Positions 44,254-54,507 of a stretch of 64,000 bases of DNA are shown here, one piece after another. Source of the DNA: Fragilaria crotonensis (lineage: Eukaryota > Bacillariophyta > Fragilariophyceae > Fragilariales > Fragilariaceae); the NCBI GenBank assembly GCA_022925895.1, contig JAKSYS010000069.1, positions 62,001 through 126,000 of the forward strand, given 5' to 3'. The position numbers were made by a program, and so were the translations under genes. Positions within the stretch are counted from its first letter, which is position 1. Each line of letters begins with the position of its first letter. The notes beneath the pieces are model-generated. The model worked only from the letters and a program-made list of their open reading frames with translations. It ran no database searches and was not told the origin of the DNA.

Positions 44254-45394
44254 GCGCGAGTTACGCTAGCTTTTCAAGCTGCAGGGCGCTGTGGTTCTTG
44301 TTCATTCGATATGACGACTGGATCGATTCGGCTTCGTCACATTGTGGCTTCATGTTTTGATTGTGGTGGAGTTGTCGTGCTTGAAAAAAAGCATAGCCGT
44401 CTCCTGATTTTGTCTCCTGTTGCCGTTCCTGGCAAGCTGGTCAGTTCACACCAGCACTTTCCTGTCATAGACCATCCTTAGAATTATTGTAATTGTGGTA
44501 TTTAAAGTTTCTGATGTTCTTTTTTGGTTTACAACAGAGCTAGCAAGAGTGTGGATAGTAGTTGTAGCAACCCTTAAGACAACACATGTACCAATGATAG
44601 CCTCCGAGAATGAAATGCATAGTATTTTTGACACCCGCGTAGGACAACATGATCGACTACGTGTAGAGATGTGAATGTATGAAGGCGTAAGCATCGGCCA
44701 CAAATTAACATGTGATTCGTTACATACATTAGCCTACCCAGTCATGCATACGACCGTACGTAAAACGCTCTGAATCACTGAATCAAGTGTTCAATTGTCA
44801 GATCAATGGCCATCGTGGGTATGATACTGTAGCAGGGTACAAGTGCCAGGTAGTACGAGTACTCGTATAAGCACAGTTGTTCCACACGACACCATACTGA
44901 CCACCGACACAGCAGCACACGGAGTCCACAAAGAGAGACAGATCCCTGAGTTTTCCGCCAAAAAAGAGTAACGCCCATATACTTGCTGAAATGAGTGCAC
45001 GTACTTGCATGTGAGTGCGCACGCCAATTTTCAGTAGATAGGGACTCTCTCAACGGACACAAACTCATTTTTTCGTTGGACGTCATAGGTGGGATTCCAC
45101 CAGCATTTTAAAATTGCCATGTGTGAACCACGAGCCTTCCAACATTGTATGCATTTAGTATGTTGGAAATGTACGACTGATTGCCACTTGCCACCACGCA
45201 CAGGTCGAACAGAGAAAAAAAGGCAAAACAGACACATGATCGGAAGAACTGTCACAAACACAACAAAAGCGCTGAAGTGAACGAAGGAACAAATTCATTT
45301 TTCAGAAGTACTTTCGCTCTGCTTCAGCACAAATCATAATCAATAGTCTATCCAGACTACTAAAGCGAACTCAACTGAATCGAAAAAAATCAGA
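44254..45394. other. Intergenic between chitinase genes
   Basis: 1.14 kb without a recognised gene. The centre (44820-44900) has the usual GTAC/AGTACTCG-rich words. Overlapping minus-strand frames at 44775-45086 look like chance. Confidence 0.45.
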
Positions 45395-46888
45395 ATGTTG
45401 TTTGCATCGATAAAACGCCGAACAATGCTTACTCTCATGGTACTGTTGAGTGTCGTTCACGAAATTGAGTCAATAACCTGTGGCCTGGGCAACGTGGGCA
45501 CCGGCTATTGTTCCAATCCTGATAAATGCTGCACAGCCGATGGTTGGTGCGGATATGAATTCTGTGATACGTCGAGCCCTGTATCGCCGACGAAAACGCC
45601 AACGCCAAAGCCCGCAACGTCGCCCACGACGTCAACAGGTCAGACGGTGGTTGTTCCTACGACTCCACCACAATCATCTAGGCAAGCCCTCGAATTTCCT
45701 GCATTTGCGAGTGGCGATTGCTCTGGGTACGACGATGTCATGGCAGTAAACGTAGGGTACTATCAAAGTTGGTCGATTTGGAGAGATCCTGGATGCAACC
45801 CCGTTACCCCCGAGGGACTTGACGTTGGTGGAAATGGTTACACGCATGTGGCATACAGCTTTGCTTCAATCGATGCCAACTTTAGGTTAGAACCCTACGA
45901 GAGTAATTATGACGTGGAAGTGCCTCTCTATGAGAATTTCAATGCTCTTAAAAAGGAACATCCTGATTTGAAAACTCTTGTGGCCATTGGAGGTTGGACC
46001 TTCAACAACCCTGGAGAAACGGAGTATCGCTTTTCGGATTCCGCCAGTACAGCCGAAAACCGGGCCACCTTCGCGGCTTCCTGCCTCGACTTTTGTCGAA
46101 CGTACAATTTTGATGGCATTGACATTGATTGGGAATTTCCCGGTGACTTGACGCATGGAGGCCGATCCGATGATAAGGAAAATTTGGTACTCATGGTGCA
46201 AGCAATTAGAAAGGCATTTGACGACGCAGGAGAGTCGTTCATCATTACAGTGGCAACTCCAGTGGCGGCCTCCCGACTTTACGAAGGATTTGATCTTGCA
46301 GCCTTGGCTGAATCAGTCGATTTCTTCCACCTCATGACATACAATATTTACACTCCAAACTCAGGCAGAACGACGATTGGTGCCAACACGGACATGCCTT
46401 ATATCTTTAATTCTGTCCAATACATTTTAAATCAGGGCGTTCTGCCCAACAAGATTGTTCTCGGTTTGGCAGCCTACGGTCGCAGCTACGTTCTGTCGGA
46501 CGAATCTTGTGCGACAGAGGGATGTGACTTTGTCTCTGCGTCAACCGGTGGGTGCGGCGGATCAAACGGTTTTATGCCATACTTTACCATTGAAGAATAT
46601 GTTGAGAGCGGCAACTACAAATCGCTTTATTGGAATCCAAAAACTGGCACAGCTGAGCTATTTGTGGATAAAGATCTATTCGTCAGCTACGACAACGAGG
46701 AGTCCTACACAGTGAAATATGATTTTGCGACACAATCGTGTTTTCGTGGTGTCATGTGGTGGTCAGCTGACATGAAGAAAGCAAAACCTACAACATCTGC
46801 AGCACCGCTAGGACGGAATGCCTTCAGATGGCACCAATGGTTATTATCTGGAGGAGTGATAGCGTATGCTTTGAGCTCGTGTCTTTAA
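45395..46888 (+). CDS. CBM18-GH18 chitinase with hydrophobic tail
   Basis: 497-aa single-exon protein. Signal peptide (MLTLMVLLSVVHEIES), then a hevein-type CBM18 with the expected cysteines (CGLGNVGTGYC, CCTADGWCGYEFC) at about residues 29-58. A Thr/Pro linker leads to a GH18 barrel from FPAFASGDCSG with catalytic FDGIDIDWEFP and the closing CFRGVMWWSADMK. The C-terminus (WLLSGGVIAYALSSCL) is short and hydrophobic, fitting a GPI signal. Its GH18 and CBM18 resemble those of the LPMO fusion, so this gene shows what the chitinase half of the fusion probably looked like before it gained the LPMO. Confidence 0.88.
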   Translation: MLFASIKRRTMLTLMVLLSVVHEIESITCGLGNVGTGYCSNPDKCCTADGWCGYEFCDTSSPVSPTKTPTPKPATSPTTSTGQTVVVPTTPPQSSRQALEFPAFASGDCSGYDDVMAVNVGYYQSWSIWRDPGCNPVTPEGLDVGGNGYTHVAYSFASIDANFRLEPYESNYDVEVPLYENFNALKKEHPDLKTLVAIGGWTFNNPGETEYRFSDSASTAENRATFAASCLDFCRTYNFDGIDIDWEFPGDLTHGGRSDDKENLVLMVQAIRKAFDDAGESFIITVATPVAASRLYEGFDLAALAESVDFFHLMTYNIYTPNSGRTTIGANTDMPYIFNSVQYILNQGVLPNKIVLGLAAYGRSYVLSDESCATEGCDFVSASTGGCGGSNGFMPYFTIEEYVESGNYKSLYWNPKTGTAELFVDKDLFVSYDNEESYTVKYDFATQSCFRGVMWWSADMKKAKPTTSAAPLGRNAFRWHQWLLSGGVIAYALSSCL

Positions 46889-47022
46889 TTTGCCTAAAAT
46901 AGATCCAAATGTTGAGGTAGTCGCCATCGAGCAAGCATATAAATGGTGACAATCCTCAGACACTGAATTGTTGGGGTGCGTGGACCAAAACGCTTGATTA
47001 ATGGCATCCTCGACCATGCTTA

Positions 47023-50000
47023 CTACATGCTTAAACCTCGACTCCAGGCATTAGGGAAAGCGTATGCGGCCTGCGCAGCAAGCTCCATTTCATCAAAGGA
47101 TTGTTGTTGTTGGTGTTGATACCTTCCCTGATCACCTTGTGCATGGCGGAGGTAGCCACCATCGCCATAATGTTGACTAGCATTCTGCATGGCATACTGC
47201 GGTTGCTGCGGGATGTGCATCGGCATACGGTGCTCGGAGCCAGGGTGGAACCAGATCCGCCGTTATGTGCAAACTGATGCTGATGATTGGAGCGTGTCAA
47301 ATGTTGCCCGAGACCTGATACATAGTTGGAGTAATATCCTGCCTGACCGGGAGCACCCGAGTACATTTGGCCTTGCGTCGTGTAGGCGTGTTGAGCTTGG
47401 TGCAGATGAGCCGACTGCGCCTCCGAAACAGCGTGCGAGTCTCGAGCCATGGCGGCCTGCGCTTCGAGTTGTTGCGCGAGCAGCGATACGCCTGAGTTGA
47501 TTGATGCGCCATCTCCTTCCGATTGGTGATCTGAACAATCTTCTCGAATCGACGTTGGTGCGTGGTGCAAATTGTATGTTTGGTTCATTGGCGACATCGG
47601 CACATGCCCCATATTGTACCCATTGCGGTTTCCTCGCCTGCTTGACATCAAAGGCATGGAAGCGTTAGTCCCGCCATACGCCATTTGCAATTGGGATGGG
47701 CCCGGCATGTGGTGATTTAGGTGAGGAGAATAACCAACACTCGACACAGAGCGATGCCCCATAGAAGAATAGGATCCTCCCAACTCATGGGTTGATGGAA
47801 CAACTCCCGGTCTTTGAAGGGCGTATCCAAACTCTGTTTCAACTCGATGCACATTAACACCTTCATAGCTCATACCGGAGTACGTTTGAGGACCTTGCAC
47901 CATATGCATAGCAGGATGTGGAACAGACATGTCTCCATAACTGAGGGCCATGGAGGAAACGCCGGAGTATTGGGAATACTCAGTCATGTCTTGTGGCGGG
48001 CCAGAGAATCCTTGAGAAAATCGTTCGCTATCAGTCGACATGCCCATTAATGCAGAATGGAGAGCTGATGTTCCCGATTGTGAATATCCAGGAGTAGACG
48101 GAGGTGAAATTCGACCCCCACCCATGTTGCTATCATGCCCGACCAACGAATGTGAGATAGGATAGAAACCAGCGCGCTCTCGCAAAGACAACAGATGATA
48201 TCAACTTACCCATTTCCATCTCCGACGAAGGACCCCGAGTCCGAATTGCGGCGCATTCTTTCAAACAACTCCATGTCAACGCGGTCGACTCCGTCGTAAC
48301 CGTGCTGTCGCGTTGCGCCGTAACCCCGTCGCAGTGCCTGTTGCCTTTCTCTGGTCTTTTGCACGGTCATTAACTTTCGACGACAGATTGAGGGATCCCA
48401 CGGTGGTACCCAGTGTATGCCCATTTCATTGTTCGTGGCTGTTACTTCATTGTTGTTGGTACTGTTGCTGTTGTTATTGTCAGCTTCTGGTCGTCGACGA
48501 CGAGAGCGCCCTCCAGTGAGAAATGGATGCTGGGCAGCTTGGAATGCGGTCCATCGCTTCCACGGATCTGGATCCAAAATTCCAAGTAAAAAATCAACAA
48601 ACAAGGCAAGGTGCTGCTTGTCTTCGCTTTTAGAAACTTTGCCGTGAAGCATGACTATATCGGAAAGTTTTGTGCGCTTGAAATATCTGTTCGCCGGTTG
48701 CCTTTCCAATTTGGCCAACCCTCCCTTTTTCCGAATCTCACTAGCCGACAGAGATTGAATGTATTCTTGCTGCGTCTTGATACGCCACGACGGTTTCGCT
48801 GGTGGCGTAGGTGCGTTGGAATCTCCGCGTTCGTTGTTTTCAACTCCTGGCGACGGAGAGCATGCTGGAGGTATTGACATGCCTGCAGCCTCAAGTGTTG
48901 CACGTGAACTGTTCTTTGCAAAGTATTTTGTTGCTTTGGACCTGGAATAGTCGGAGATCATCAGTATACCTCAATACAAAACGACAAAAAATGCTACAGT
49001 TGCAAATATTCAACAAACGTACCCTTGGTCTAACATCCAGTCTGGGAGAGGGCCCAGCATTTCCGAAATTCGTCCCAGTTGGTCGTGTTCGTGGACCCCA
49101 GGCAGTATGGGGAGTCCAAGGAACAATTCCGCCGCAACACATCCCAACGACCACATATCGATAGCCGAATCATAGGGAAGTCCCACAAGGACCTCTGGAG
49201 ACCGATAAAATCTGGATTGAATGTAGGTGTGGGACGTGCGTCCTTCGAAACAGGCGGACCCGAAATCAATCAATTTGATCTTTGGTCCTTGCGCATCTCT
49301 GGTCGCACTACTGGATTCTGACATTCCGGATACGCTGCCCTCATTCGACACGGTCGTTCCGCAAGAGTCTTCGGTGCAGGGAGTCCCAACTTGTTTTTTC
49401 ATCGTGCCTTCGGCAGAGGCAACAGCCGCCGTCACGTCGCCGGCACGAATGACCGAGACCGCATCACCTTCCAACAATATATTCTCTGGCTTTAAATCAC
49501 AGTGAACTATTGATTTGGCACTCAAATCACGAACTGCCTCAATGGCTTGTCGCATGAGCGATCTCACAATGGGCAAGGGTAGGCCTCTGAATTGACGTCC
49601 TTTCAGGACTTCGTAGAGATTCAGACCAAGCAGTTCAAAGACAAGGCACAAGTGATTCTGATGCACAAAGTAGCATTCCAATTGCACCATGTTAACTTTT
49701 GATCCAGCCAAGGCGCGGAAGACATCAATCTCAATGGCTGCTTGACGAGTATAGGCTTGTTTGTTTTTAACAACCTTGAGGGCGATACGTGCCCCGGTAT
49801 CCAAACATTCGCACAAAAACACTTGAGCAAAGTCCCTTGTCCTAAAAGGTCCAAAACGCGCAGGGTCCCCAATCCACCCGCTCCTTTGAGAATGGATAGG
49901 TTGGTAACAGGTATCACATCACCTTCAAATACAATTAGATTCCCCTCGGCATTATCCAATCCATCATTCGCGACTGGATCGCGAGGCTGCGTGAAGCATT

Positions 50001-50902
50001 TTCTACTTGTCCGCGTTGTTGCTGCTGCTGCTGACGCTGTGGTTTGTGCCTCCAATGCCGACTCTAAAACTCCTCGCTGTTTATTCGTATTCTCGTCAAC
50101 AGCAGGAGCTGGAGCTGCAGCATCACGATCACAATCATCATCATCATCACCAAGGCGCAGATTGGAAATCCCTCCATGTTGGGGTGAAATAGTTTTTGGG
50201 GCCTCTCGTTGTATATTACTATGATGCGGTTGCTGATGGCGTTGTCTTCGTTGTTGTGTTGTCATGCGAAGTACTTGCTTGGACGATTCGATTTTTCGAA
50301 ACGTTGTCTTTGCATGATATGTCAAATTCTTCAATATCGACTTTTGCGATAAATGTTGATGTGATCCGCGGTCCGAGTATCCCGTTTTGGCAACTTTGTG
50401 TGTTCGGTCCCAAACCTATAATATATAATAGTGATTGGAATTGCGAATCGTGATTCGAACGAACAATAGTGTGTGAGCGAGAATTGAGATGATGACCTTT
50501 TTTCTACAAAAAAGTACCGGCAGAGTAGAAAACTGCTGACCGGATCAGTCTCTGGAACAAGAGCTGTCTCACGAGTACTTCACCAATACCAACATGCAGT
50601 TCAAGTAATATATATATAAGTATAATGTGAACCAACAAACCAACACTTACATCGTTTGGATGGGTCGTCGAGGTTGTTGGTTTAAACCGCGCGTCCCCTG
50701 ATGATGAGGAAAACGCAGAACAGGGATGCATTCCAATATCTGACACTACCTTGGCACGATACTGTTCCCCGGAAGTCACTCGTTGACTCAATTTGTGTCC
50801 CAGTCGTCGATACGCTTCGTCCATTGAAAATGCGGAAACATTATCGGACGATGATCTTGATTGACCCGAATTTGAGGCAGCGAAACCGACACTGAATGCC
50901 AT
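47023..50902 (-). CDS. YAK1-type DYRK protein kinase
   Basis: Dual-specificity kinase of the DYRK/YAK1 class, linked in other eukaryotes to growth and stress control. Exons 50902-50651, 50415-49023, 48941-48210 and 48129-47023, with GT-AG introns. Kinase motifs: LLGQGT/FAQVF loop, ALKVVKN, IVHCDLKPENILL, IDFGSACF, YIQSRFYRSPEV (DYRK activation-loop Tyr), WSLGCVAAEL. The end, DPDPWKRWTAFQAAQHPFLTG, is YAK1-like. About 65 extra residues separate the catalytic loop from the DFG motif. The C-terminal 370 residues are Ser/Gly/Gln/Tyr-rich. One base is missing in the Gly loop (near 49829-49831) and one in the tail (near 47236); adding both gives exactly 1162 codons, so assembly errors are likely. 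Confidence 0.85.
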
Positions 50903-52957
50903 TGTTTCTGTCTCTCTCTGTCGTTCTTGTACTCCGTACTATTCTTGGTGCTTTCAAGTGAATCGTCAGTCACGTCACTGCCAATAGCGAGGCCTGTGAT
51001 ACTGTGCTGTGTTCTCACGAGTACAAGATAAACGTTGCGTTCAGCTCTTGCTACCAGCAGAAAGGTTCAACTTCATCAGTGTTGCTTTGTCACAAGCCCT
51101 TGTCAATCGTTTATCAGTAATTAGTAATGCAATTACTCTCTCCAGTAAGTATGGCGATACCCGAGTAACAAGTAAACGTGGGACAAAAGGCAGCTTGGAG
51201 AGAATGCGGTACAACGTATAACGGGATGTGTGCATATACAGTTGCTGCAATTCCAATATATAAAATGCCACCTGCGCGCTCACACACACACGGCCTTGGC
51301 AGCAGCACAGTTGCGGCTGTCTCTCCCTGCTGTTTCAGGACCCCTTCTACGGAGTTGACACCTATGTGTACGGGGTGGCGGGGTGTGATACCCTCAATTG
51401 TGTCCAATGGAGTCATACTACGAAACTCGCTGACTTGCGTGGCCAGAATCGTCAAGCTGGTAATCGGCTCTGTCATTCACGCCGTCTGTACTACGTCGGT
51501 CCTTAAATATGACGCCCATGATTCCGGATCATGTTTTACTTAACCAATCGGCATTCGATTCGACGACCATCAAGGTTTATAAAGAATCGGCTTCCATACT
51601 CCGAAATACCAGCAGATGGTCCCGTTTTTCCAAAAGAGAACAACAGATGATGCTTCTTCGAATGACCCGATGTATCATGTCACTACGCTTTACGGATTCT
51701 ACAAACGTATATATCAAGGGTCGATTCTAGCTCGGCTACGTCATTTTTCAGACCATACCGCCGGCACCCAACCAACAAACACCATACACCATACATACAC
51801 CGGTAAGTCTACTTACTACTCGTAGTACAGTACTAATGAACAGTTCGCTTTTGAGTTCACGGTAACGAAGGCGAAGGAACACGAACGAATCCAGGCACAG
51901 TCACAGTCACGATCCCAATTCGCACATTTTCTCATCAGGAGCAAAACAGGTAGTAGTAGTAGGCATTGTTCGAAAACAAAACAAAAAGTGTTCTCCAAAG
52001 ATGAAGCGGACCGACAAATTTGCAATCCTTAGCAAGTCATCCTGCCTCAATCCCAATGATAATTGTAATTTTCAAAAGACAATATAGTATGGGCCAGTAC
52101 TATCCAGCATGAACAAGTACCATCCCCATTCTCCACCAGCAAATGGTGGCCCCTGACAAGGAAGAACTCAATTTCATCCAAAACAGCATTCTTGTACCAG
52201 TCATGCTGAGGACCGCATTACAAAAATTGGGTATAACAGCAATGATCTTCCAGCAACTGCCATCAGACATGACTGACTGAGTTTGGCAGAATGGCTCTCA
52301 TGGGTCTCCAAACAGAACTTAATATTGATATGCTGAACAAATACTAGTACTTGAAGAATGCAGGAGTGATATAGTTCTCCCAATTCTTGGCAACTGCTGG
52401 ATGGTACATCATTGTACTGTGAGGTCATCCATGTGAAACAGAACAATGCACGATTCTAAGTGTGGACAGTATAATTCGCTACTTATCAAGACTGACAAGA
52501 TATGAAATGTTGCCTAGTATATCACCTCATCCAATGAGGTGAATTCAATTTGACATGATCTACATGACATGTCTCTTGAGCCATTTCAAAGCTCACTTCA
52601 TCTGCTACATTTTAGTTTTATAAGTTTTAGGATCTACAATTTGTGAAAGGCTCTCCCTAGCACTTACTGTAAGTGTAGCTATGCATAGCGAAACATTCGC
52701 GAATCTACTGTCCTAGAGTACGGTACCGAATACCAGTAGCAACGATTAGAGTACGGCCTCCGGCAGCGTCTATCAAGGACTTCTGTCTCTCTATCATACT
52801 CTCTACTCGGGTTGCTTACAGTATGCCCTACACAAGACTGTTGACTGTTCCCTTTGTCAGGACTGAGAACTGCTGTTTGCCTAAACAAGTTGCATGTAAA
52901 AAGAGTTGCAAGACAATTTGACTGTCATACAACAGCCATGCTTATCATCTCCTACGC
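50903..52957. other. Gene-free stretch upstream of the YAK1-type gene
   Basis: About 2 kb with no recognised gene. 52033-52680 is AT-richer and repeat-like, with a perfect hairpin of TCACCTCAT / ATGAGGTGA (52522-52542). A mobile-element remnant is possible but I cannot name it. Confidence 0.45.
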
Positions 52958-53275
52958 CTGAACGTCCGAACGCGGAAGCCTTGTGCCGATTCACGAATGG
53001 CATGGGCGAGATCCTCGTCTTTTCTGAATGAGCAGCTCGTATACCTGGGGAAAACTTGGAACGCGACTGGCTTCTTTTCAGAATTCGTACTGCGATTCAG
53101 CGACAGTCAGGATGCAGTGCGGATCCATAGTTTCTGAATGATGTACAACAACAATAGTGATGAACAGAGAGAATAGAGAACACGGAAGGACGTGTCTATC
53201 CTCACTCAACGATCAACGTCCAACACCCAACGAGCACGAAAAAGAAAACACTGTTTCTTGACGAAAATTCGAATT
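52958..53275 (-). pseudogene. Relic of a TB2/DP1/HVA22 gene without its coding core
   Basis: 52958-53112 resembles 54220-54372 (just downstream of the HVA22-like stop): GAACGCGG, GCCGATTCACGAA, GAATTC, CAGTG. 53150-53275 resembles 56205-56345 (inside intron 2 of that gene): ACAACAACA, ACGTGTC, GATCAACGTCCAACA, CCAACG. The order on the minus strand is the same, but the exons between are absent. Best read as a duplicated gene copy that lost its coding part. Confidence 0.55.
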
Positions 53276-54507
53276 CCATTTTGTGAATCCACAATCCTGG
53301 ATCGGGGGGCTTACTGTGGCTGGTCAAGTTTCCAGTCGCGCATCGGGACTCACGACGACAGATAGGCGGATAGGTCTCAGCAAAAGGTGCAAAAGAAAAA
53401 CAGTCACCTTCCAATCGTGCGTCGTGATGATCGCTCCGCGAAACAAACAAAGGAAACATGACAGACAGGCAACTTGGGGGTTTGGGGGTGGGGAGTCCGT
53501 TGAACCCATACGATCGCGCGATTACTATTGCCACTACTACAGAAGTAGCGAGAATGCGGCGTAATCAGATCTGATATGGACGGAGCCCCCTTCAAGTAGT
53601 AGGTTGTTTTTCATTGCTGTGCGTTGCCTTGCTCAATTGCGAGCACTTGAAATATATAAAGTCTTCATGCAGCCTGGGTCGTGACAACGTAGACAGCCCT
53701 CTCCCTACGATAGATTGGGTTGTGGCGCCGAAACTACTACTAGCTGCTACACTACCTAGAACCTGTCTCACAACCTCTCTACCAAGTCATCAAATTTGCT
53801 CTGGATCAGGATCTGTCAATCGCACATGCTGCAATTTCTCATTTTCGCAGCTCGACGCGCCTTAATCGACTCGTATACTCAACAAAAAATTCTCAGCATC
53901 ACAAAAGAATACTGTGTATCGACTCCTATAGCCACAAATGATGTTCAGCATAACAAAAGAATACTGTGCAGTAGTAGCATTGAATATGTGTGTGGTTTTG
54001 ACCGGATTGCTCCTAAAAGAGGGCAGTCGCGTTGTCTGTAGAAATGCGTTGTTGCCGTAAAATGGGGACAGCCACCTTGACTTTTCAATAGCTCTTGAGG
54101 TAACTAAGTCAAAGATATCTGAACGAAAAACTGTGGCCCGCCTTTTGGAAGCATGACTAGCGTGTTTGAAAGTATTGTATCATCTCCAATGCCGACAAGG
54201 TCGAATTACATTATTGTCTGAACGCGGGTGACTGGCCGATTCACGAACAGCATCGGCAAGACGCTCTTCTAAACTGAATTAGCAGCAAGCATGGGATCGC
54301 TCCTACAAGAATGGCTCCATCGGAATTCTTGATGCGGTCGAGAAGCGACGGACAGGACCCAGTGTTGATGTCAAGTAGAAACGGCGAATTATATCGTAGA
54401 GAGCGCACAGAAATGGGATTTTCGTTGTGCCCTAGCGTTTGCTCTTGATTCCGCCGCATTCCAAATGTTTGTGAGGACCATCCAGCTTACAAGTACCAAC
54501 GATTGCT
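53276..54507. other. Intergenic, nothing coding recognised
   Basis: Apart from the 3'-flank segment at 54220-54372 that matches the relic, I see no gene. A direct repeat of ATAACAAAAGAATACTGTG-like sequence occurs near 53897 and 53950. Confidence 0.45.

Noticed and set aside
51178-51543. 121-aa plus-strand frame
   Set aside because: Cys/Thr-rich with no homology recognised, and similar frames occur on the opposite strand.
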